Below are positions 1 to 9,239 of a DNA stretch of 64,000 nucleotides, piece by piece. Positions within the stretch are counted from its first letter, which is position 1. Every line of letters begins with the position of its first letter. This DNA comes from Pseudomonadota bacterium (GTDB lineage: Bacteria; Pseudomonadota; Gammaproteobacteria; Steroidobacterales; Steroidobacteraceae). The notes beneath the pieces are model-generated. The model was given only the letters and a program-made list of their open reading frames with translations, was not told the DNA's origin and made no database searches. Both the position numbers and the translations under genes were made by a program. The stretch is from positions 29,222 through 93,221 of the forward strand of contig JAFEDR010000002.1 of the NCBI GenBank assembly GCA_018241525.1. Direction: 5' to 3'.

Positions 1-768
1 GGCGCCGGAAAGCAGGTCGTCGACCCCGGGGATTGTTTGCACGTGCACGCCGAGCGACTCGAGTCCACCGAGGATCTCCCGGCGACGCCGCATCGACAGT
101 GACGGGATCGCGAGCAGGATCCGCTCGATGTCGTCGTCGGCAACGAGTTCCCGGATGTGTTCCGGCGAATGCACGGCGAGCCCTTCGACCGTCGTGCGCC
201 AGAGTGCCGGGTTGTCGTCGATGAAGGCCACGGGCGCAAATCGCCCGGAAGTCACGAGGGATGAGGCGAGCTGGGCGCCGCCCGATCCCGCGCCATAGAT
301 CAGGACCCGCGGGACGAGCTTGTGGTTGGCAAGCAGCGCCCAGCGCAGCACCATCCGGCTCGAGCCGACGTAGACCAGCAGCAGTGCGCCGAATATCACC
401 GCGGTAGACACGCCAAGCCCCGGCAGGATGTGCACTGCAGCGCCGAGCGACAGAACCGCGGTCGCGGCCAGTGCGCCGGCGGCGATTGCCAGTGCCGCCC
501 GCGGTCCCATGTAGCGGACGACCGCACGATAGAGCCCGAGGCGCGCGAAAAGCGGGACGCTGACGAGAAGTGCCGCCACCATGCACGTCAGCGCCGGCTC
601 GTCGAGCGCAACGGCCGTGCCGACCCGCAGCGAAAGGGCGCAGTACATGACGACCGGGATCGCGACTGCATCGGCGGTGAGCATCAGGGCACGCTTGCCC
701 TGTCGCGGCAGTGCAAACAGCACTGCAAGCGTCCGCGAGACTGGCTGATACAGGTTCAGCTTCGCCAT
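1..768 (-). CDS. Polysaccharide biosynthesis protein, WbpM/CapD (FlaA1)-type nucleotide-sugar dehydratase, N-terminal part
   Basis: The gene runs off the left edge; the first 256 codons are visible, starting at an ATG (766-768). Hydrophobic segments lie at about residues 27-50, 58-76, 91-110 and 120-136, followed by a CoA/nucleotide-binding-like stretch, IYGAGSGGAQLASSL (residues 157-171), and FIDDNP. The sequence ARLGLYRAVVRYMG between the second and third membrane segments is typical of WbpM/CapD proteins. Full-length members are about 600-660 residues and carry a C-terminal SDR domain that converts UDP-GlcNAc to a 4-keto-6-deoxy sugar; that domain is outside the window. It probably supplies precursor to the polysaccharide locus at 14.3-36.5 kb, where WbpV- and WbpL-like proteins are encoded. 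The family call is firm; the exact substrate is inferred. Confidence 0.88.
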   Translation of the reverse strand, partial: MAKLNLYQPVSRTLAVLFALPRQGKRALMLTADAVAIPVVMYCALSLRVGTAVALDEPALTCMVAALLVSVPLFARLGLYRAVVRYMGPRAALAIAAGALAATAVLSLGAAVHILPGLGVSTAVIFGALLLVYVGSSRMVLRWALLANHKLVPRVLIYGAGSGGAQLASSLVTSGRFAPVAFIDDNPALWRTTVEGLAVHSPEHIRELVADDDIERILLAIPSLSMRRRREILGGLESLGVHVQTIPGVDDLLSGA

Positions 769-1125
769 GGGTCCCATCCCTGTCGACCGGAGCCGGTGCC
801 CTCGTTGCAGGTGCGCTCCGGAGCCTGGCTGCCTGAAGCCACGCCCGGCCCGGTCGCTCCACCGCAGTTACGCGCAAGTGGCGCCAAAGTCCATGGCTGC
901 CTCTCGCACGTCGGATAGTCTATCCGCGATTTTTGGTTTGGATAGGCCAATTTCGAAAATGCAGGGGTAGGGCAGCCGTGGCCATAGCGCGCAGCTCGAA
1001 TCCGGGTTGACCTGGATCGCTCCGCACGGTCTCACGGCGCGGCTTAGGACGGGATTAAGCGCGCGCGCGTCCAGGCTGTCGTCGGATGACGACAGTTGGC
1101 CGTCGAACGGACTAACTCCGATGAG
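769..1125. other. Intergenic region with a GGATAG palindrome and a small hairpin
   Basis: No gene is seen. A 13-bp palindrome, GGATAGTCTATCC, lies at 913-925, and GGATAG recurs at 940-945. Both are 145-180 bases upstream of the minus-strand sugar dehydratase and could be a regulatory site. A perfect 8-bp stem (1076-1083 with 1088-1095, loop GGAT) follows fabI; on the minus strand it is not followed by a T-run, so it is at best a weak terminator. Confidence 0.35.
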
Positions 1126-1923
1126 CTATCCCGCCTCGCCGTCGCCGAAGCTCATGCCGACCGTGCTGTAGCCGCCGTCGACGTAGAGCACTTCGCCCGT
1201 GATGCCGGCGGCGAGGTCCGAACACAGGAACGCCGCGGCGTTGCCCACGTCCTCCTGCGTGACGTTGCGGCGGATGGGGTTCACGGCGGCGACGTGCCCC
1301 AGCATCTTGCGAAAGCCCGCGATCCCGGCGGCCGCGAGCGTCTTGATCGGACCCGCGGAGATGGCGTTGACGCGGATCCCCTCGGGCCCCAGGTCGGCCG
1401 CCAGGAAGCGCACCGTCGACTCGAGGCTTGCCTTGGCGACGCCCATGACGTTGTAGCCGGGAATCGAGCGGATGGCGCCGAGGTAGCTCAGCGTCAGGAT
1501 CGCGCCCTGCCGGCCCTGCATCAACGGCTTCGCCGCGCGCGCCAGTGCCGTGAGGCTGTAGCTCGAGATCTCATGCGCGACGCGAAAGGCATCGCGACTG
1601 GTGACGTCCGTGAAGCGCCCGGCGAGCGCTTCGCGCGGCGCGAAGGCGACCGAATGCACCAGGATGTCCAGCGAGTCCCACTCCCGGCCGAGCGCGGCGA
1701 AAGTCGCGGCGATCTGCTCGTCGTTCGCGACGTCCATGTCATAGACGAGCCGGCTGCCGACCGTGCCCGCGAGCTCGGTGATCCGCTCCTTGAAGCGCTC
1801 GCCGACGAAGGTGACGGCGATCTCGGCGCCTTCGCGCCGCATGGCCTCGGCGATGCCGTAGGCGATCGATCGGTCGCTCAAAAGGCCGACGATCAGGGCA
1901 CGCTTGCCCGTCAGAAATCCCAT
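1126..1923 (-). CDS. fabI: Enoyl-[acyl-carrier-protein] reductase (NADH) FabI
   Basis: Catalyses the last reduction of each fatty-acid elongation cycle in the cytoplasm, and is the target of triclosan in family members. The 265-residue length fits the family. The divergent SDR nucleotide loop reads [13 protein letters not shown] (residues 11-23). The catalytic region is [19 protein letters not shown] with Tyr147, Tyr157 and Lys164, one position offset from the E. coli residues, followed by [14 protein letters not shown]. It lies 14 bases downstream of mltD on the same strand and probably shares its transcript with gloB and mltD. The ATG at 1923 gives the canonical N-terminus [13 protein letters not shown]. 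Confidence 0.97.
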   Translation of the reverse strand: MGFLTGKRALIVGLLSDRSIAYGIAEAMRREGAEIAVTFVGERFKERITELAGTVGSRLVYDMDVANDEQIAATFAALGREWDSLDILVHSVAFAPREALAGRFTDVTSRDAFRVAHEISSYSLTALARAAKPLMQGRQGAILTLSYLGAIRSIPGYNVMGVAKASLESTVRFLAADLGPEGIRVNAISAGPIKTLAAAGIAGFRKMLGHVAAVNPIRRNVTQEDVGNAAAFLCSDLAAGITGEVLYVDGGYSTVGMSFGDGEAG

Positions 1924-1937
1924 GGGTGTCCCTTCTA

Positions 1938-3461
1938 TCAGCCGGAGGAATCGTGTCCGCCGCCGCGCCCGGCCGTAGCCTGGGCGGCCTGCGCGGGCCG
2001 GGCGGTCTTCTTCTTGCGGTGCTTCACCTTGCGCTCGCTGACCTCGACGATCAGGCGATTGCCGGCCTTGAGGTGCGCATACGGCGGCAGGTCGTTGAGT
2101 CGCGCGAGCTCCTCGACCCCGACGTGATGGCGGTGGGCGATCGAGGCCAGCGTCTCGCCACGGCGCACGACGTAGATGTGGCGGCGGTGGCCGGGCAACG
2201 GCGTTTCGCCCTCGATGATGAGCCCCGCACGCAGCGGCGCGACCCGGCTCGCCGGCAGCACGATGTCCTCGCCCGGGCGCAGCTCGGCCGTCATGACGCC
2301 GTTCATCTGCCGGATCGTGTTCACCGGGATGTCGCGATCGCGGGCGAGGCCCTGGACCGTGTCGCCATCCTCGACGCGGTAGTGCTCGACCGGCATCCGA
2401 AGCTCCGGCGAGAGCGAGGCGACCGTGCGCGCGAACTCGGCCGCCGACTCCGCCGGCACGAGCAGGTGATGCGGCCCTTCGGGGTCGGTCGCCCAGCGGT
2501 TGAAGGAGGGGTTGAGCTCGTGCAGCTCGTCCTCAGTGACGTTCAGAAACATTGCCGCGAGCCGCAGGTCGATCTGGCTGCCGATCTCGACCTGCGCGAA
2601 GTACGGTCGGTTCGCGATCGGCGCGAACTCGAGCCCGTACTTCTCCGGGTCGGCCGCGATGCGGGCCATCGCGAGCAGGCTCGGAACGTAGCCGCGCGTC
2701 TCGCGCGACAGCTTGAGGTGCCAGAAGTCGGTCGGCTTGCCGGCGCGTCGTGCCTTGACGACCGCGCGCTGCACGGCGGCTTCGCCGCAGTTGTAGGCGG
2801 CGACGGCGAGGAACCAGTCGCCGTCGAACATGTTATGGAGTTCCTGCAGATAGTCGAGTGCCGCGCGGGTGGAGTCGACGATGTCGCGGCGGCCGTCCTG
2901 CCACCAGTTGACGCGCACTTCGTAGCGGCGCGCGGTCGGCGCGATGAACTGCCAGATGCCGGCTGCGCGCGCGCGCGAATAGGCGTACGGGTTATAGGCG
3001 CTTTCGATCACCGGCAAGAAGGCGAGCTCGAGCGGCATGCCGCGCGCCTCGAGCTCGCGGGTCACGTAGTAGAGATAACGCTCAGCACGCTCAAACGTAC
3101 GGTCGAGGAAGTCCGCCTTGTTGGCGAAATAGCGCACCTGGCTCTGCACCGACTTGTCGGCGACGTCCGGCAGCTTGTAGCCGAGCCGGATGCGGTCGAA
3201 CACGTTGCTGAGGCCCGCCAGGGGCCCGGCCGATTCCGGCGGGACCGGCGAGGAAACGAGCAGGGCCGCCGGGTCGTCGGTCGAGGGCGACGTCGTCGCC
3301 GGCGGCTCGGGCTCCGGTGCCGGCAGCGCACTCGCCGGCGCGACGCGGGTCCCGGCGACCATGCCGTAGTCGCGTGCCGGATCCGCGGGCGGGGTGCTCG
3401 CGCAGGCGCCAAGGCCGGCGAGCGCGAGGAACGCGAGGCCGTGGCGCACGAACGCGCTCAT
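1938..3461 (-). CDS. mltD: Membrane-bound lytic murein transglycosylase D, lipoprotein with two LysM domains
   Basis: Cleaves the MurNAc-GlcNAc bond of peptidoglycan with formation of 1,6-anhydroMurNAc, anchored to the outer membrane. From the ATG at 3461 the protein has 507 residues with a lipobox LAGLGAC (Cys20). The SLT domain contains the catalytic Glu in [10 protein letters not shown] (about residue 153), then [15 protein letters not shown] and AVAAYNCGE. Two LysM repeats follow, beginning near [10 protein letters not shown] and [10 protein letters not shown], and the C-terminus is basic ([13 protein letters not shown]). The chosen start overlaps the gloB stop as ATGA, which suggests translational coupling; an upstream in-frame ATG at 3482 would add seven residues. 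The gloB-mltD adjacency is common in gammaproteobacteria. Confidence 0.94.
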   Translation of the reverse strand: MSAFVRHGLAFLALAGLGACASTPPADPARDYGMVAGTRVAPASALPAPEPEPPATTSPSTDDPAALLVSSPVPPESAGPLAGLSNVFDRIRLGYKLPDVADKSVQSQVRYFANKADFLDRTFERAERYLYYVTRELEARGMPLELAFLPVIESAYNPYAYSRARAAGIWQFIAPTARRYEVRVNWWQDGRRDIVDSTRAALDYLQELHNMFDGDWFLAVAAYNCGEAAVQRAVVKARRAGKPTDFWHLKLSRETRGYVPSLLAMARIAADPEKYGLEFAPIANRPYFAQVEIGSQIDLRLAAMFLNVTEDELHELNPSFNRWATDPEGPHHLLVPAESAAEFARTVASLSPELRMPVEHYRVEDGDTVQGLARDRDIPVNTIRQMNGVMTAELRPGEDIVLPASRVAPLRAGLIIEGETPLPGHRRHIYVVRRGETLASIAHRHHVGVEELARLNDLPPYAHLKAGNRLIVEVSERKVKHRKKKTARPAQAAQATAGRGGGHDSSG

Positions 3462-4282
3462 CCGCGGAACCCGTTTTTCCATTCGCGCACGATGCCAAAC
3501 GCGTCGGCGTCACCGTGCGGCTCGCGTCCCGCATGCGCGGCCGCGGCACGCCGAACCTCGTCGAGACGCGTGCGCAGGAACGGATTGACCCGAAGCTCGA
3601 GCCCGATCGAGGTCGGCACGGTCGCAACGCCCCGGGATCTCATGTTGGCGACCTCCGTCGCATACGCCGCGAGCGCGGCGTTTTCGGGCTCAACCGACCG
3701 GGCAAAACGCAGGTTCGAGGCGGTGTACTCGTGCGCGCAGTAGACCCGCGTCTCGGGCGGGAGCTTCGCGAGCTTGTCGAGCGAGGCGAGCATCTGCGCC
3801 GGCGTGCCCTCGAAGAGTCGGCCGCAGCCGCCGCTGAAGAGCGTGTCACCGCAGAAGAGCGCGCTATGGCCCGCGTAGGCGATGTGGCCGGCCGTGTGAC
3901 CGGGCACGTCGAGGATCCGGAAGTGCAGGCCAAGCCGTGCGAGCGCGACCTCGTCGCCCTCGCGCAGAGCGACGGTGCGTGCCGGAATGTCCTCGCCTGC
4001 CGGTCCGTAGACCGGCACGCCGAACTCGTGCGCGAGCGCGGCGACGCCGCCGACGTGGTCACCGTGGTGGTGGGTCACGAGGATGGCTGCGAGCTCGAGT
4101 CCGCCGGCCCGCAGGCCCTCGCGAATGACATCCGCATCCCCCGGGTCGACCGCGGCGACCCGTCGCGAATGCTCGCCGAGGCCGTGCACGAGCCAGAGGT
4201 AGTTGTCCTCGAAGGCGGGCAGGCGCGTGACCGAGAGCTCGGCGGCGAAGGGGGCAGGGAGTGGCTTCACCTCGAGTCCCAT
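3458..4282 (-). CDS. gloB: Hydroxyacylglutathione hydrolase (glyoxalase II)
   Basis: Hydrolyses S-D-lactoylglutathione to D-lactate and glutathione, the second step of methylglyoxal detoxification. The 274-residue protein has the metallo-beta-lactamase metal motif [10 protein letters not shown] (His71, His73, Asp75, His76), the second-shell stretch [26 protein letters not shown] and the C-terminal HEYTASN that supplies a further ligand. It is about 20 residues longer than E. coli GloB at the N-terminus ([18 protein letters not shown] before [12 protein letters not shown]), so a later start is possible. It is the first gene of a likely gloB-mltD-fabI operon and is divergent from the methyltransferase gene at 4441. 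Confidence 0.95.
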   Translation of the reverse strand: MGLEVKPLPAPFAAELSVTRLPAFEDNYLWLVHGLGEHSRRVAAVDPGDADVIREGLRAGGLELAAILVTHHHGDHVGGVAALAHEFGVPVYGPAGEDIPARTVALREGDEVALARLGLHFRILDVPGHTAGHIAYAGHSALFCGDTLFSGGCGRLFEGTPAQMLASLDKLAKLPPETRVYCAHEYTASNLRFARSVEPENAALAAYATEVANMRSRGVATVPTSIGLELRVNPFLRTRLDEVRRAAAAHAGREPHGDADAFGIVREWKNGFRG

Positions 4283-4440
4283 CGGCAGCGGTCGTCCTCG
4301 CTTGAGACCCGTGACGGGCCGACACCCAGGAAACTTTGGACCCTGACCTGATCGCCGGGTTCTATTTAACCTGTAACTCGTTCGGATTGCTAGTTTTTTT
4401 CCGGGTTGGCGCCCCTCGCCGACGCCGGTATCCTCCGCGC

Positions 4441-5166
4441 ATGTCAGGGAGCCAAGCTGCCGATTCGACCGCCGTGGCGCTCGACGCTTGGCTCAACGGG
4501 CCGCTGGGGCGCCGTTTGCTGGCGACGGAGCGCCGAGAGGTCGAAGCGGCCCTCGAGAATGTCTTCGGGGCCCAGTTCGTACAACTCGGCCACTGGGGCC
4601 CGCGCGATACGTTCCTGCCGCTCGCGCGCATGCCGCGGCGCGCGCTCGTCGCGGAACCCGGTGCCGCCGGCGACTTCGTCAGCCACGCGTCCTCGCTCGC
4701 GCTGCTGAGCCAGTCGGTGGATGCGGTCCTGCTGCCGCACACGCTCGAGTACGAGCCCGACGCACACGAAGTACTTCGCGAGGTCGAGCGGGTCCTGGTC
4801 GGCGAAGGCCACGTGCTGATCCTCGGCTTCGAGCCGCTTTCCTCGTGGGCGGTGCGGCACCGGCTGACGAGCGCGGGCTATCCAGCCGGACTCACCCACC
4901 TGTGGTCGCGCGGCCGGCTGCGCGATTGGCTCCGGCTGCTGGGCTTCGATATCGTCGCGACCCGGCGCTTCGTCCACGTGCCGCCGCTCGAGGCGATCGC
5001 GGACGGTGCGCTCGCGCGGGGTCTCGAGCGGATCGGTGCGCGCTGTGATGGTCGGCTCGGAAACGTTTACCTGCTGAAGGCGAAAAAGCGCGTGTATACC
5101 CTCACGCCGATCAGGCCGCGACGGCGCGTGGCCCGGGCACTGACGCCGGCCATCCAGTCGCCGTGA
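4441..5166 (+). CDS. Class I SAM-dependent methyltransferase, YafS-like
   Basis: A predicted 241-residue methyltransferase of the Methyltransf_11 type. The central portion has [11 protein letters not shown] in place of a canonical glycine-rich SAM loop, then [26 protein letters not shown] (in segments: the post-II acidic/HTLEY motif and a helix), and [16 protein letters not shown]. The position between gloB and rnhA is the one held by yafS in E. coli, which supports orthology; the substrate is not known. The ATG at 4441 is preferred over an in-frame ATG 35 codons upstream because the protein family begins near [15 protein letters not shown] and the upstream extension is of intergenic character. 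The stop overlaps the rnhA start by four bases (GTGA). Confidence 0.85.
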   Translation: MSGSQAADSTAVALDAWLNGPLGRRLLATERREVEAALENVFGAQFVQLGHWGPRDTFLPLARMPRRALVAEPGAAGDFVSHASSLALLSQSVDAVLLPHTLEYEPDAHEVLREVERVLVGEGHVLILGFEPLSSWAVRHRLTSAGYPAGLTHLWSRGRLRDWLRLLGFDIVATRRFVHVPPLEAIADGALARGLERIGARCDGRLGNVYLLKAKKRVYTLTPIRPRRRVARALTPAIQSP

Positions 5167-5603
5167 GCGAAGTCATCCAGATTTACAGCGACGGCGCCTG
5201 CCGCGGCAACCCGGGTCCCGGTGGCTGGGGCGTGCTGCTCGTGCACGGCGAGCGCGAGAAGGAGCTGTGGGGCGGTGATCCTGCCACCACCAACAATCGC
5301 ATGGAGCTCACCGCGGCGATCCGCGGCCTCGAGGCCCTGAAGCGACGCTGCCGCGTCGACGTCTATACCGATTCGCAGTATGTCCGGAACGGCATCCGCG
5401 AATGGCTGCCGAACTGGAAGCGCCGCGGCTGGAAGACGGCCGACAAGAAGCCCGTGAAGAACCAGGACCTGTGGGAAAGGCTGGATGCGCTGGTCGCAGG
5501 TCACGAGGTGGAATGGCACTGGGTGCGCGGACACACGGGGCACCCGGGCAACGAGCGCGCGGACGCGCTCGCCAATCGCGGCATCGACGAACTCAGGCCT
5601 TGA
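5163..5603 (+). CDS. rnhA: Ribonuclease HI
   Basis: Cuts the RNA strand of RNA-DNA hybrids. At 146 residues it can be aligned with E. coli RNase HI without position shift: Asp10 ([17 protein letters not shown]), Glu48 ([10 protein letters not shown]), Asp70 (VYTDSQYV), His124 ([10 protein letters not shown]) and Asp134 (ERADALA). The basic handle [20 protein letters not shown] is intact. Translation starts at a GTG that overlaps the methyltransferase stop, so the two are probably coupled. It is followed by dnaQ, the classical gammaproteobacterial neighbour, which has its own likely promoter. Confidence 0.98.
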   Translation: MSEVIQIYSDGACRGNPGPGGWGVLLVHGEREKELWGGDPATTNNRMELTAAIRGLEALKRRCRVDVYTDSQYVRNGIREWLPNWKRRGWKTADKKPVKNQDLWERLDALVAGHEVEWHWVRGHTGHPGNERADALANRGIDELRP

Positions 5604-5632
5604 CCGCCGCACACGGCGCGTGTCGCTATAAT
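5600..5632 (+). promoter_or_regulatory. Probable dnaQ promoter
   Basis: A perfect -10 hexamer, TATAAT, sits at 5627-5632, 28 bases before the dnaQ start. The best -35 match, TTGACC at 5600-5605, overlaps the rnhA stop and is 21 bases away, longer than the usual 16-18. The -10 is convincing; the -35 pairing is uncertain. Confidence 0.5.
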
Positions 5633-5659
5633 TGGCGGGCACGCTGACCCCGGAGCCCC

Positions 5660-6382
5660 ATGCGGCAGATCATCCTCGACACCGAGACCACCGGACTCGA
5701 ACCCGCCCAGGGGCATCGCATCATCGAGCTCGGCTGCGTCGAACTCGTGAATCGCCGCCCGACGGGGCGCACCTTCCAGCGCTACCTGAACCCCGAGCGT
5801 GACATCGACCCGGGAGCCCAGGCGGTTCACGGCCTCTCGGGTGAGTTCCTGTCAGGCCAGCCGAGGTTCGCCGAGGTCGTCGAGGACTTTGTGGCCTTCA
5901 TCGCCGGCGCCGAGCTCATCATTCACAACGCCCCGTTCGACGTCGGTTTCATCGATCACGAGTTCGGGCGCCTGCCGCCGCCGCAACGGTTGCTGACGGA
6001 CCTCTGCACGGTGCTCGATACACTCGCGCTCGCGCGGCAATTGCATCCAGGTCAGCGCAACAGCCTCGATGCGCTCTGCAAGCGATACAACGTCGACAAC
6101 TCGAACCGCGACCTGCACGGCGCGCTGCTCGATGCGCGGATCCTGGCGGACGTCTATCTCGCGATGACCGGCGGTCAGGCCGCGCTGACCCTGCAGGCGC
6201 GGGCGGACGACACGACGGGCCGGCGCACGACGCAGGTCAAGCGCCGTGAGCCCGTGTCGATTCCGGTGATCCGGGCGACCACGGTTGAGCTGGAAGCCCA
6301 CGAGCGTGCGCTCGATGCCGTTTCGAAAGCGGCAAAGGGACGATGCCTATTCCGCTCAGGACCACCTGTGGCGAATTCATGA
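5660..6382 (+). CDS. dnaQ: DNA polymerase III epsilon subunit, 3'-5' proofreading exonuclease
   Basis: Proofreads for the replicative polymerase in the alpha-epsilon-theta core. The 240-residue protein carries the DEDDh exonuclease motifs: Asp7 and Glu9 (ILDTETTGLEP), Asp94 (HNAPFDVGF), and His153/Asp158 (DLHGALLDARILADVY). A stretch QAALTL (from about residue 175), just after the exonuclease domain, resembles the internal beta-clamp binding motif of E. coli epsilon. The C-terminal 50 residues are less conserved, as expected for the alpha-binding tail. It lies 56 bases after rnhA. Confidence 0.95.
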   Translation: MRQIILDTETTGLEPAQGHRIIELGCVELVNRRPTGRTFQRYLNPERDIDPGAQAVHGLSGEFLSGQPRFAEVVEDFVAFIAGAELIIHNAPFDVGFIDHEFGRLPPPQRLLTDLCTVLDTLALARQLHPGQRNSLDALCKRYNVDNSNRDLHGALLDARILADVYLAMTGGQAALTLQARADDTTGRRTTQVKRREPVSIPVIRATTVELEAHERALDAVSKAAKGRCLFRSGPPVANS

Positions 6383-6722
6383 CGCCGGGGCGCGCTGGGA
6401 TCTGCGTCACGAGGCGGCTCGACGAGCTCCGTTACACTGCCTGAGGCGTCCACGTCTGACGGCCGGATCAGGATTCGCACCGTTGGCCGGTGTGCTTGCG
6501 CCGCGCGCGAGGCCGTACACGACGGTTCTGTCCTGCGCATCGAGTGGGCTGCCCGGGCGACCGCCATCGGCCGTGAATCCGTCGTTAGTCCGTGGCAGCG
6601 ACTTCCGCCACAGGTCGCGACCCGCCGCCGGCATGGCGTACTCGGCGGTGGCGTAGGGCAAGCGGTTCGACCGGCGCGCCCTCGGTTGATCGCCCGAATT
6701 AGCCAGAGGTCACGTCGACACG
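6383..6722. other. 340-base intergenic region, no gene recognised
   Basis: Both strands were read for tRNA, terminator and small protein signals. A minus-strand open frame at 6407-6661 (84 codons) has no recognisable family, no good ribosome-binding site and typical high-GC frame character, so it is not called. An AGAGG stretch precedes the epimerase start at 6723. No promoter stood out. Confidence 0.4.
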
Positions 6723-7730
6723 ATGAAAGTTCTCGTCACCGGCGCCGCAGGATTCATCGGCTACCACACCGCGGAGCGCCTGCTCGCGCGCGGCGACGTC
6801 GTTGTCGGCCTCGACAATCTCAACGACTACTACGATGTGACGCTCAAGGAGCGGCGCCTGGAGCGGCTCAACCGGCATCGGGGATTCTCGTTCGCCAAGC
6901 TGGATCTCGCTGACCGGGCGGGTATTCCGGCGCTGTTCAAAGAAGAGCGTTTTGCGCGTGTCGTGCATCTAGGCGCGCAGGCGGGTGTGCGGTATTCGCT
7001 GAAGAATCCGCTGGCCTACGTCGACTCCAACCTCGTCGGCATGGCCAACATCCTCGAGGGTTGCCGCCACGGTGGCATCGAGCATCTGGTTTACGCCTCG
7101 ACCAGCTCGGTATACGGCGCCAATACGCGGATGCCGTTCTCCGTTCACCAGAATGTCGACCATCCGCTCTCCTTCTACGCCGCGACCAAGAAGGCGAATG
7201 AGCTGATGGCTCATACGTATTCTCATCTGTACGGGCTGCCGACCACGGGGCTCCGGTTCTTCACGGTGTACGGACCGTGGGGCCGGCCCGACATGGCGCT
7301 TTTCCTGTTCACGAAGAACATCCTCGCCGGTAAGCCGATCGACGTGTTCAATCACGGCCGTCACCGGCGGGACTTCACCTACGTCGACGACATCGTCTCA
7401 GGCGTGATTGGTGCGCTGGACCGACCGGCGGCCGCGGATCCGGTCTGGTCGAGTGATGCGCCCGATCCGGCAACCAGCAATGCGCCCTATCGCCTCTACA
7501 ACATCGGCAATCAGCAGCCGGTCGAGCTGATGCGGTACATCGAGCTCATCGAGGAGTGCCTGGGTCGGAAGGCCGAGAAGAACTACCTGCCGCTGCAGGT
7601 CGGCGATGTTCCTGCCACTTGGGCCGACATCGACGATCTCGCCCGCGACGTCGGCTATGAGCCGTCGACGCCGGTTGAGGTGGGCATCCGTCGTTTCGTC
7701 GACTGGTACCTCGAGTACTACGGGCGCTGA
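6723..7730 (+). CDS. NAD-dependent epimerase, probable UDP-glucuronate 4-epimerase
   Basis: An extended SDR of 335 residues expected to interconvert UDP-glucuronate and UDP-galacturonate in the cytoplasm. The NAD-binding loop is [11 protein letters not shown] (residues 5-15). The active site shows Ser/Thr in YASTSSVYG and the Tyr152-x3-Lys156 pair in [13 protein letters not shown]. The sequence [15 protein letters not shown] after the second strand, and [18 protein letters not shown], are characteristic of the GlcA 4-epimerase (LpsL/WbnF/Cap1J) branch rather than GalE. It would supply galacturonic acid to the polysaccharide locus 7 kb downstream. Its 3' end overlaps the convergent permease gene by 13 bases. 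Confidence 0.92.
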   Translation: MKVLVTGAAGFIGYHTAERLLARGDVVVGLDNLNDYYDVTLKERRLERLNRHRGFSFAKLDLADRAGIPALFKEERFARVVHLGAQAGVRYSLKNPLAYVDSNLVGMANILEGCRHGGIEHLVYASTSSVYGANTRMPFSVHQNVDHPLSFYAATKKANELMAHTYSHLYGLPTTGLRFFTVYGPWGRPDMALFLFTKNILAGKPIDVFNHGRHRRDFTYVDDIVSGVIGALDRPAAADPVWSSDAPDPATSNAPYRLYNIGNQQPVELMRYIELIEECLGRKAEKNYLPLQVGDVPATWADIDDLARDVGYEPSTPVEVGIRRFVDWYLEYYGR

Positions 7731-9154
7731 GAGGCCCGCGAGCTGTTGGCGCTCGCCAGCGCACGCGTCAGCGCGTCCTCACTCTCGCGGATCGCTTGTG
7801 ATTCCGCCGCAACGTCGAGCGATCGCGTCAACACGAGGTACAGTCCGCCCGACACGAGTAGTCCCACCAGCCAGCCGACATCCACGCCGCCGAGGCGGCG
7901 GGCAGCGGGACCGACGTAGACGCCTTCAAGCACCAGGAACGGCAGGCTTGCGACGAAGCCGCACAGGTAAGCGGCGAGACCGCGATACCCCCACGCGCCG
8001 TAGATTCCGTGCGGCCTCAGCAGGTGCGTGATCGCGTACCGGCCCCGCCGCACGAAAAAGTAGTCGACCAGGTTTACCGCCGTCCAGGGAACGAGCAGAT
8101 ACAGCATCAGGTTCAGCGTCGCGAACAGCAGTGCGATGGCATCGGCGTTGATCGCCAGCGTGATCACCACGGTGAGTGCGGCGAACATCAGGACCGTGCC
8201 ATTTCTGAGCGCCAGCGTCGGCGCAGACTCGAACAGCGAATTCGCGGCAGTCACGATCGTCAGCATTCCGCTATAGGCGTTCAGACCCATGGTCGCGAAT
8301 AGGGCAGTCACGGAAGCCAGCGCCATGACCACGCCAAACCCCGGAATCAGGCCATTGCCAGCGTCATTGAGTGCCACGAGCCCATCCGAGGCGCCGAGGT
8401 GTGTCGCGAGCCATCCGCCGAGCGCGATCAGCCAGATAGCCGAACTGGCCGCCCCGACGAAGACGGCGGCGATGATATGGTGCGGCCGCGTTGCGCGGGG
8501 CAGGTACCGGGAGTAGTCCGAGACCGAGGGCGCGTACGTGATGTTGTAGCTCGCCGCCGCGGCGAACTGTGACGCGAAGCCGATCCAGCCAAAGCTCCCC
8601 GGGTCGGCATGCGTCGTCTGGATCCGGCCCAGCAGGATGGCGCCCGTCAGCAGCGTGTATAGCGGCAGGCAGGCCCAGAAGCACCAGCGAAACACCCGGT
8701 GCAGCCAGTCGTGGCCGTAGATGGCGAGTGCCGCAGCGGCCATCGTTGCGCCGACGATCACGACTGTTTCGTTCCAGCCGAGGAGCCTGCGCAGCCCGCT
8801 CGCGGCGAGCACGCTGTCGGCAACGTTGAATCCGACGAACGTGAACAGCGTACCGACCAGCACGAGCACGACACCGCGGAAGCCGAACTGGGCCCGCGAC
8901 TGGATCATCTGGGGCAGGCCGAGCTCGGCGCCTTGGGACGCGTGAAAGGCAACGAACACGGTTCCGAAAAGGATGCCCAGCGTGCCGGCAAGCGCGGTCC
9001 AGGCAAAACCCAGTCCCAGGCTCGGGCCGACGAACCCGATCGCTATCGTGAAGAACTGGAAGTTACCGAGAAACCAGAAGGGCCCCTGGTCGATCACCCG
9101 GCCGTGCCGCTCATGCTCGGCGACGTAATCGATCGACTTGTGCTCGATGCCCAC
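7718..9154 (-). CDS. NCS1-family permease (purine/pyrimidine/hydantoin-type)
   Basis: A 478-residue inner-membrane transporter with about twelve hydrophobic segments. The N-terminus, [19 protein letters not shown], and the following [16 protein letters not shown] match the NCS1 (cytosine permease CodB-like) pattern, with [20 protein letters not shown] and [13 protein letters not shown] as further family signatures. NCS1 proteins import nucleobases, hydantoins, thiamine or allantoin with Na+ or H+; the substrate here cannot be assigned. A GTG at 9154 (protein [11 protein letters not shown]) is taken as the start, because the open frame upstream has shadow-frame composition. It follows the TonB-dependent receptor by 85 bases on the same strand, so the two are probably co-transcribed for two-membrane uptake of the same solute. 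Confidence 0.9.
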   Translation of the reverse strand: MGIEHKSIDYVAEHERHGRVIDQGPFWFLGNFQFFTIAIGFVGPSLGLGFAWTALAGTLGILFGTVFVAFHASQGAELGLPQMIQSRAQFGFRGVVLVLVGTLFTFVGFNVADSVLAASGLRRLLGWNETVVIVGATMAAAALAIYGHDWLHRVFRWCFWACLPLYTLLTGAILLGRIQTTHADPGSFGWIGFASQFAAAASYNITYAPSVSDYSRYLPRATRPHHIIAAVFVGAASSAIWLIALGGWLATHLGASDGLVALNDAGNGLIPGFGVVMALASVTALFATMGLNAYSGMLTIVTAANSLFESAPTLALRNGTVLMFAALTVVITLAINADAIALLFATLNLMLYLLVPWTAVNLVDYFFVRRGRYAITHLLRPHGIYGAWGYRGLAAYLCGFVASLPFLVLEGVYVGPAARRLGGVDVGWLVGLLVSGGLYLVLTRSLDVAAESQAIRESEDALTRALASANSSRASQRP

Positions 9155-9239
9155 AGGACTCCCCTGGCCGGCGCGACAGCCTCGCCGTCGCGCCACTCTA
9201 GCAGTGCGGGCGTCGGGACGGCGGCTCTGCGGCGGACGG

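Noticed and set aside
1076..1095. Terminator downstream of fabI
   Set aside because: The 8-bp stem is perfect, but on the minus strand it is followed by GC-rich sequence with no T-run, so it is not called as a rho-independent terminator.
6407..6661. 84-codon minus-strand open frame between dnaQ and the epimerase gene
   Set aside because: No recognisable family, ribosome site or conserved neighbour; composition like other shadow frames.
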